Shown here one piece after another: positions 54,342 through 56,927 of a stretch of DNA of 56,927 nucleotides (position 1 is the first letter of the stretch; every line of letters starts with the position of its first letter). The notes under the pieces are model-generated. The model was not told where the DNA came from. It was given only the letters and a program-made list of their open reading frames with translations, and searched no databases. Source of the stretch: Candidatus Omnitrophota bacterium (GTDB lineage: Bacteria; Hinthialibacterota; Hinthialibacteria; Hinthialibacterales; Hinthialibacteraceae); NCBI GenBank assembly GCA_040755155.1, contig JBFMBP010000135.1:1-56927 (forward strand), in the 5' to 3' direction. A program made the translations under genes and the position numbers.

Positions 54342-55934
54342 TCAAGCGTACACCCTATAATCGATCTCCTGAAAGATAGAATCCTTCCATTCCAAATCGC
54401 GCAGAAATCCATCGTCGATTTGGTTGTTCTTGATTTGTTCGTAGAGCGTATGAAAGCGATAGACATGTTCGCGGGTGCGGCGCACGGCGTAGGAAACCGC
54501 CGTGCCCGTCGTCATGATGAAGGCCCAGTCGCTGCTTTGCGCCAGGAGCAATTCCCGCGCCGCCTGGTTGAGCGCGCGCTCGGCGGCGCCTTGCGCGGCG
54601 GGATGATTTTTCGCCAATTCGACCATGCGCCCTTCGCATTCGTGCAGGTGGCGGTAAATCCAGTCGTTGCTCCCATTCAACCACACTTCGTAGAATCCCT
54701 TATCGCCCCATGACGAGGCGGCGGGCTGCACCGATTGCAGCACGGGATGGCGCTCCAGATATTCGCTGGGCGTAATCGCGGAGATCTCCTTCTGATCGTG
54801 AGCCATTTTGCGGAATAGATATTCCAAAAACTGCGGCCCTTCATACCACCAATGCCCGTACAGTTCGGCGTCGTAGGGGGCGACGATCAAGGGAGGGCGG
54901 TCTAAGAATTGCCGCAGATAATCGACCTGGTGCTGGCGGTTGAACATGAAGTTTCCCGCATGTTCCGCCGCGCGTTCGCGGGCGATGGCGGGGCGATACG
55001 GCTGTTTTTCGGAAAGGTCTACCTCGCCGGTGATGCGGTAGTATTTGAAGCCGATATTGCGGCGGATTCCGTCGTGGTGGAGATAGGGGCGGATGTACTC
55101 GTAGGGCGCATCGTAGCCCAAATCCCGGTAGAATTCGCGGTATTCCACATCCCCCGGATAGCCGGAATCGCGGCTCCACACTTGTTTGGAGGATTCCACA
55201 TCGCGCCCGAAGACGGCTACGTTGAAGGGAGACAAAATGGGCGCATAGACGCCGTACTTGGGACGGGGAGCGCCGTAGAGGATGCCGTGGGAATCGATGA
55301 AGAAGAAGCGGATGCCCGCCTCTTCCAGAAATTCGTCGGCGCCGATCTCGTAGCCGCATTCCGCCAGCCAGATGCCGCGCGGCGGGCGTCCGAAGTGCTT
55401 TTCGTAATTCTTCTTCGCCGTCAGAATCTGCGCCCGCTTGGCGTTGGACGTGTTCATCAATGGCAAAAAGCCGTGCGTGGCGCAGCAGGTGATAACCTCC
55501 AAGGCTCCGGCGTCCTGCAGCCGCTTGAAGCCTTCCACGAGGTTGCGATGGCATCGGCGAAAGACGGACAGCGCCCGCAGAACGTCATCTTGCTGCTTTT
55601 TGGCGGCGCCGTGGAATTCGGCCATCGATTTTTGCGATGTGCGGTGGACTTCTTTTTCCGCCAATTCCGCCTGTTTTTCCATGCGTCTTTTGTAGCGTTC
55701 CTGCAACAGCGGGTCTGCCAGCATCTCCGCCAGCGGCGGAGTGATCGACATGGTAACGCGAAAGAAGGTTCCATCGTCCGCCATACGTTCGTAAGCGTCC
55801 AGCAGCGGGATATACGTTTCCGTCATCGCCTCGAAAAGCCAATCTTCTTCCAAAAACTCCTCATGTTCCGGATGGCGGATGAAGGGCAGATGGGCGTGCA
55901 GCGTTAAACTCAAATAACCGTACGGCTCAGGCAT
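54342..55934 (-). CDS. GH57 1,4-alpha-glucan branching enzyme
   Basis: 530 residues with the GH57 fold. The N-terminal HAHLP motif (LSLTLHAHLPFIRHPE) is present, the catalytic nucleophile is Glu192 (RGIWLAECGYEIGAD) and the acid/base is Asp355 (VAPYDAELYGHWWYEG). A C-terminal helical domain (about 420-530) is typical of the branching-enzyme subgroup rather than alpha-amylase. It forms alpha-1,6 branches in glycogen. No glgA or glgC gene is adjacent. The call of branching over amylase activity rests on the C-terminal domain. Confidence 0.9.
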   Translation of the reverse strand: MPEPYGYLSLTLHAHLPFIRHPEHEEFLEEDWLFEAMTETYIPLLDAYERMADDGTFFRVTMSITPPLAEMLADPLLQERYKRRMEKQAELAEKEVHRTSQKSMAEFHGAAKKQQDDVLRALSVFRRCHRNLVEGFKRLQDAGALEVITCCATHGFLPLMNTSNAKRAQILTAKKNYEKHFGRPPRGIWLAECGYEIGADEFLEEAGIRFFFIDSHGILYGAPRPKYGVYAPILSPFNVAVFGRDVESSKQVWSRDSGYPGDVEYREFYRDLGYDAPYEYIRPYLHHDGIRRNIGFKYYRITGEVDLSEKQPYRPAIARERAAEHAGNFMFNRQHQVDYLRQFLDRPPLIVAPYDAELYGHWWYEGPQFLEYLFRKMAHDQKEISAITPSEYLERHPVLQSVQPAASSWGDKGFYEVWLNGSNDWIYRHLHECEGRMVELAKNHPAAQGAAERALNQAARELLLAQSSDWAFIMTTGTAVSYAVRRTREHVYRFHTLYEQIKNNQIDDGFLRDLEWKDSIFQEIDYRVYA

Positions 55935-55974
55935 GGACTAATACTCCTTTACGCGGAGGACTTGCTCGATGGAA

Positions 55975-56095
55975 CGTTTCATTTTTTTTACGTTTTCGAA
56001 TCACGAAAACGCGAAATGGCTCGAATTTCACGAAATTTTCGAATCACGGATTTCATGGATTCTATAGGATTTCACGGAAAAAAACCACTTCACGG
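55975..56095. repeat. Degenerate TTCGTGATTC-type repeat between the GH57 and DedA-like genes
   Basis: CGAATCACGAAAACGCGAAA, ATTTCACGAAATTTTCGAAT and GATTTCATGGATTCTATAGG run in sequence. The same text, with changes, is at 237-325 and 15520-15612. A translated frame gives FYVFESRK..., matching the peptide from the first copy. Confidence 0.7.
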
Positions 56096-56105
56096 CGCAT
56101 CCTAT

Positions 56106-56738
56106 CTAAATTTCTTCGCTCTTCGCCGCCGGCTTCATATACCGCAAGGCGACGAAGCCCAATACTCCTAGAGCCAGCATAGCCGCTAAAAACAGATCGA
56201 AATTCTTCAACAAAAATTGCGCCTTCTCGCCAAAGTAATAGAGCAAAAAGCCGACGATATAAAATCTTCCCGCCCGGCCCGCCAGCGACGTCAGCATAAA
56301 CGGCCAAAAGCGGATGCGGCATAGGCCGCCGCCGATGGTGAAGACTTTATAGGGGATGGGAGTAAACGCTGCAATCAACACCGCCCAGACGTCGTATTTC
56401 TGGTACATCGCCTCCACCATCTCGAATTTTTCATGGGTAAAGATGCGTCCGATGAAACGAGTCGTTACCAGCCATTCCACTAAAGGACGTCCGCCGTACA
56501 GCCCGATCGCATAGCCGCACGCCCCGCCCAAAACCGACCCTGTCGTCAAGACGAACGCAAGGAAAAACGCTTTTTCCGGCTTCAACACACCCATGAAAAT
56601 ATAGGGAATATCCGGCGGGATGGGAAAAAACGACGATTCCGCGAACGCCAGACACCACAACGCCGTTACGGCGTTATGCGTAATCTCTCCCCCCTGCACT
56701 ACCAGCGATTTCGTCCACTCAAGCAAGCCTGCAAACAC
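56106..56738 (-). CDS. DedA/YqaA-family membrane protein (VTT domain)
   Basis: 210 residues with four or five hydrophobic segments. The conserved SNARE-assoc/VTT features are present: ALWCLAFAESSFFPIPPDIP with the E-x(5)-P pattern, GSVLGGACGYAIGLYGGRPL, and AAFTPIPYKVFTIGGGLCRI with the FTPIPYK motif of the YqaA subgroup. DedA-family proteins are linked to lipid transport across the membrane and envelope homeostasis. The initiator at 56738 lacks a strong ribosome site. The right-flank promoter points the other way. Confidence 0.88.
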   Translation of the reverse strand: MFAGLLEWTKSLVVQGGEITHNAVTALWCLAFAESSFFPIPPDIPYIFMGVLKPEKAFFLAFVLTTGSVLGGACGYAIGLYGGRPLVEWLVTTRFIGRIFTHEKFEMVEAMYQKYDVWAVLIAAFTPIPYKVFTIGGGLCRIRFWPFMLTSLAGRAGRFYIVGFLLYYFGEKAQFLLKNFDLFLAAMLALGVLGFVALRYMKPAAKSEEI

Positions 56739-56814
56739 GCGCTTCTCCTTTGTTTACGGATATGTTTAATTGTAAAAATAGTTGGTTTAAGATCACCCTT
56801 CGCGTAAGATCAAA

Positions 56815-56834
56815 GGCAGGCTTCGCCTTGCCTT
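56815..56834 (+). repeat. AAGGCAGGCTTCGCCTTGCC hairpin
   Basis: Short inverted repeat with a GGCTTCGCC-type tight loop, matching 47288-47307. It lies between the DedA-like gene and the promoter at the right edge. Confidence 0.55.
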
Positions 56835-56853
56835 GCCGCCCGTTGGTTTTTTC

Positions 56854-56881
56854 TTGACAAAAACTGTAGGTATGCTATGCT
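56854..56881 (+). promoter_or_regulatory. Sigma70 promoter for a gene beyond the right edge
   Basis: Perfect -35 box TTGACA (56854-56859), 16-base spacer and TATGCT (56876-56881). It faces right, away from the DedA-like gene. No start codon with a long frame appears before the window ends. Confidence 0.65.
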
Positions 56882-56927
56882 AAACATATAAATATCAGGT
56901 AGGATGCCGACCCACTCTAACTTGTTT

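Overview
The window (roughly 50% GC) is a bacterial chromosome segment, with no rRNA, tRNA, CRISPR array, prophage or recognisable transposase. It carries a sigma54-type flagellar cluster, a Wsp-like chemosensory operon, the futalosine menaquinone gene mqnA, three Gfo/Idh/MocA oxidoreductases, a GH106-like glycosidase and a GH57 branching enzyme. This mix, together with very repeat-rich intergenic DNA, suggests an uncultivated Gram-negative lineage of the Sumerlaeota/Hydrogenedentota/Hinthialibacterota kind. That placement is inference from gene content only.

Layout. 1-1064: end of an upstream gene, then repeats and a good sigma70 promoter. 1065-8131: FlgN-like protein, PAS histidine kinase, NtrC-type sigma54 activator and a 1256-residue membrane TPR protein. 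8232-8426: a MITE-like element followed by a well-matched sigma54 promoter. 8502-19061: flgB, flgC, an unknown gene, fliE, a small membrane protein, an internally deleted fliF paralogue, fliF, fliG, an intruding nucleoside 2-deoxyribosyltransferase gene, fliH, fliI and a fliJ-motE-like fusion. 18979-22491 (minus): a GT4 glycosyltransferase, a response regulator with a HEPN-like C-terminal domain, and an oxidoreductase. 22743-26673 (minus): two more oxidoreductases and argS. 26793-31224 (minus): GH106-like hydrolase and a DUF4097-like lipoprotein. 31975-33087: alanine dehydrogenase.

33469-44310 is a Wsp-like chemosensory operon: cheW, cheR-TPR, cheW, MCP, cheA-REC, cheB and a REC-PAS-kinase-REC hybrid. 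Its order matches Wsp B-C-D-A-E-F, but the last gene is a hybrid kinase rather than a WspR-type diguanylate cyclase. A MITE has inserted exactly at the cheR start codon; its target duplication rebuilt the ATG and its terminal repeat now provides the Shine-Dalgarno sequence.

44535-50415: mqnA, serA, xylB and a GT2 glycosyltransferase. 50527-54234 is a small toxin-antitoxin/defence-like island: a MntA/HepT pair, a ThiF/MoeB-type enzyme, an orphan addiction-module component, and a translationally coupled pair made of a nucleotidyltransferase-like protein and an unknown partner. 54342-56738 (minus): GH57 branching enzyme and a DedA/YqaA-like membrane protein. A promoter at the right edge drives a gene outside the window.

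The intergenic DNA is the most unusual part. It holds (i) a MITE family with GAGSCTCTTGCAAAAT ends and 4-bp target duplications; (ii) elements with AACTCATGTTACGCA ends; (iii) a repeat made of three consecutive near-perfect palindromes; (iv) heptamer arrays that place stop codons in every frame at gene ends; (v) hairpin repeats and long degenerate repeats; and (vi) an octamer minisatellite. Several real genes would be given false N-terminal extensions if these repeats were translated.
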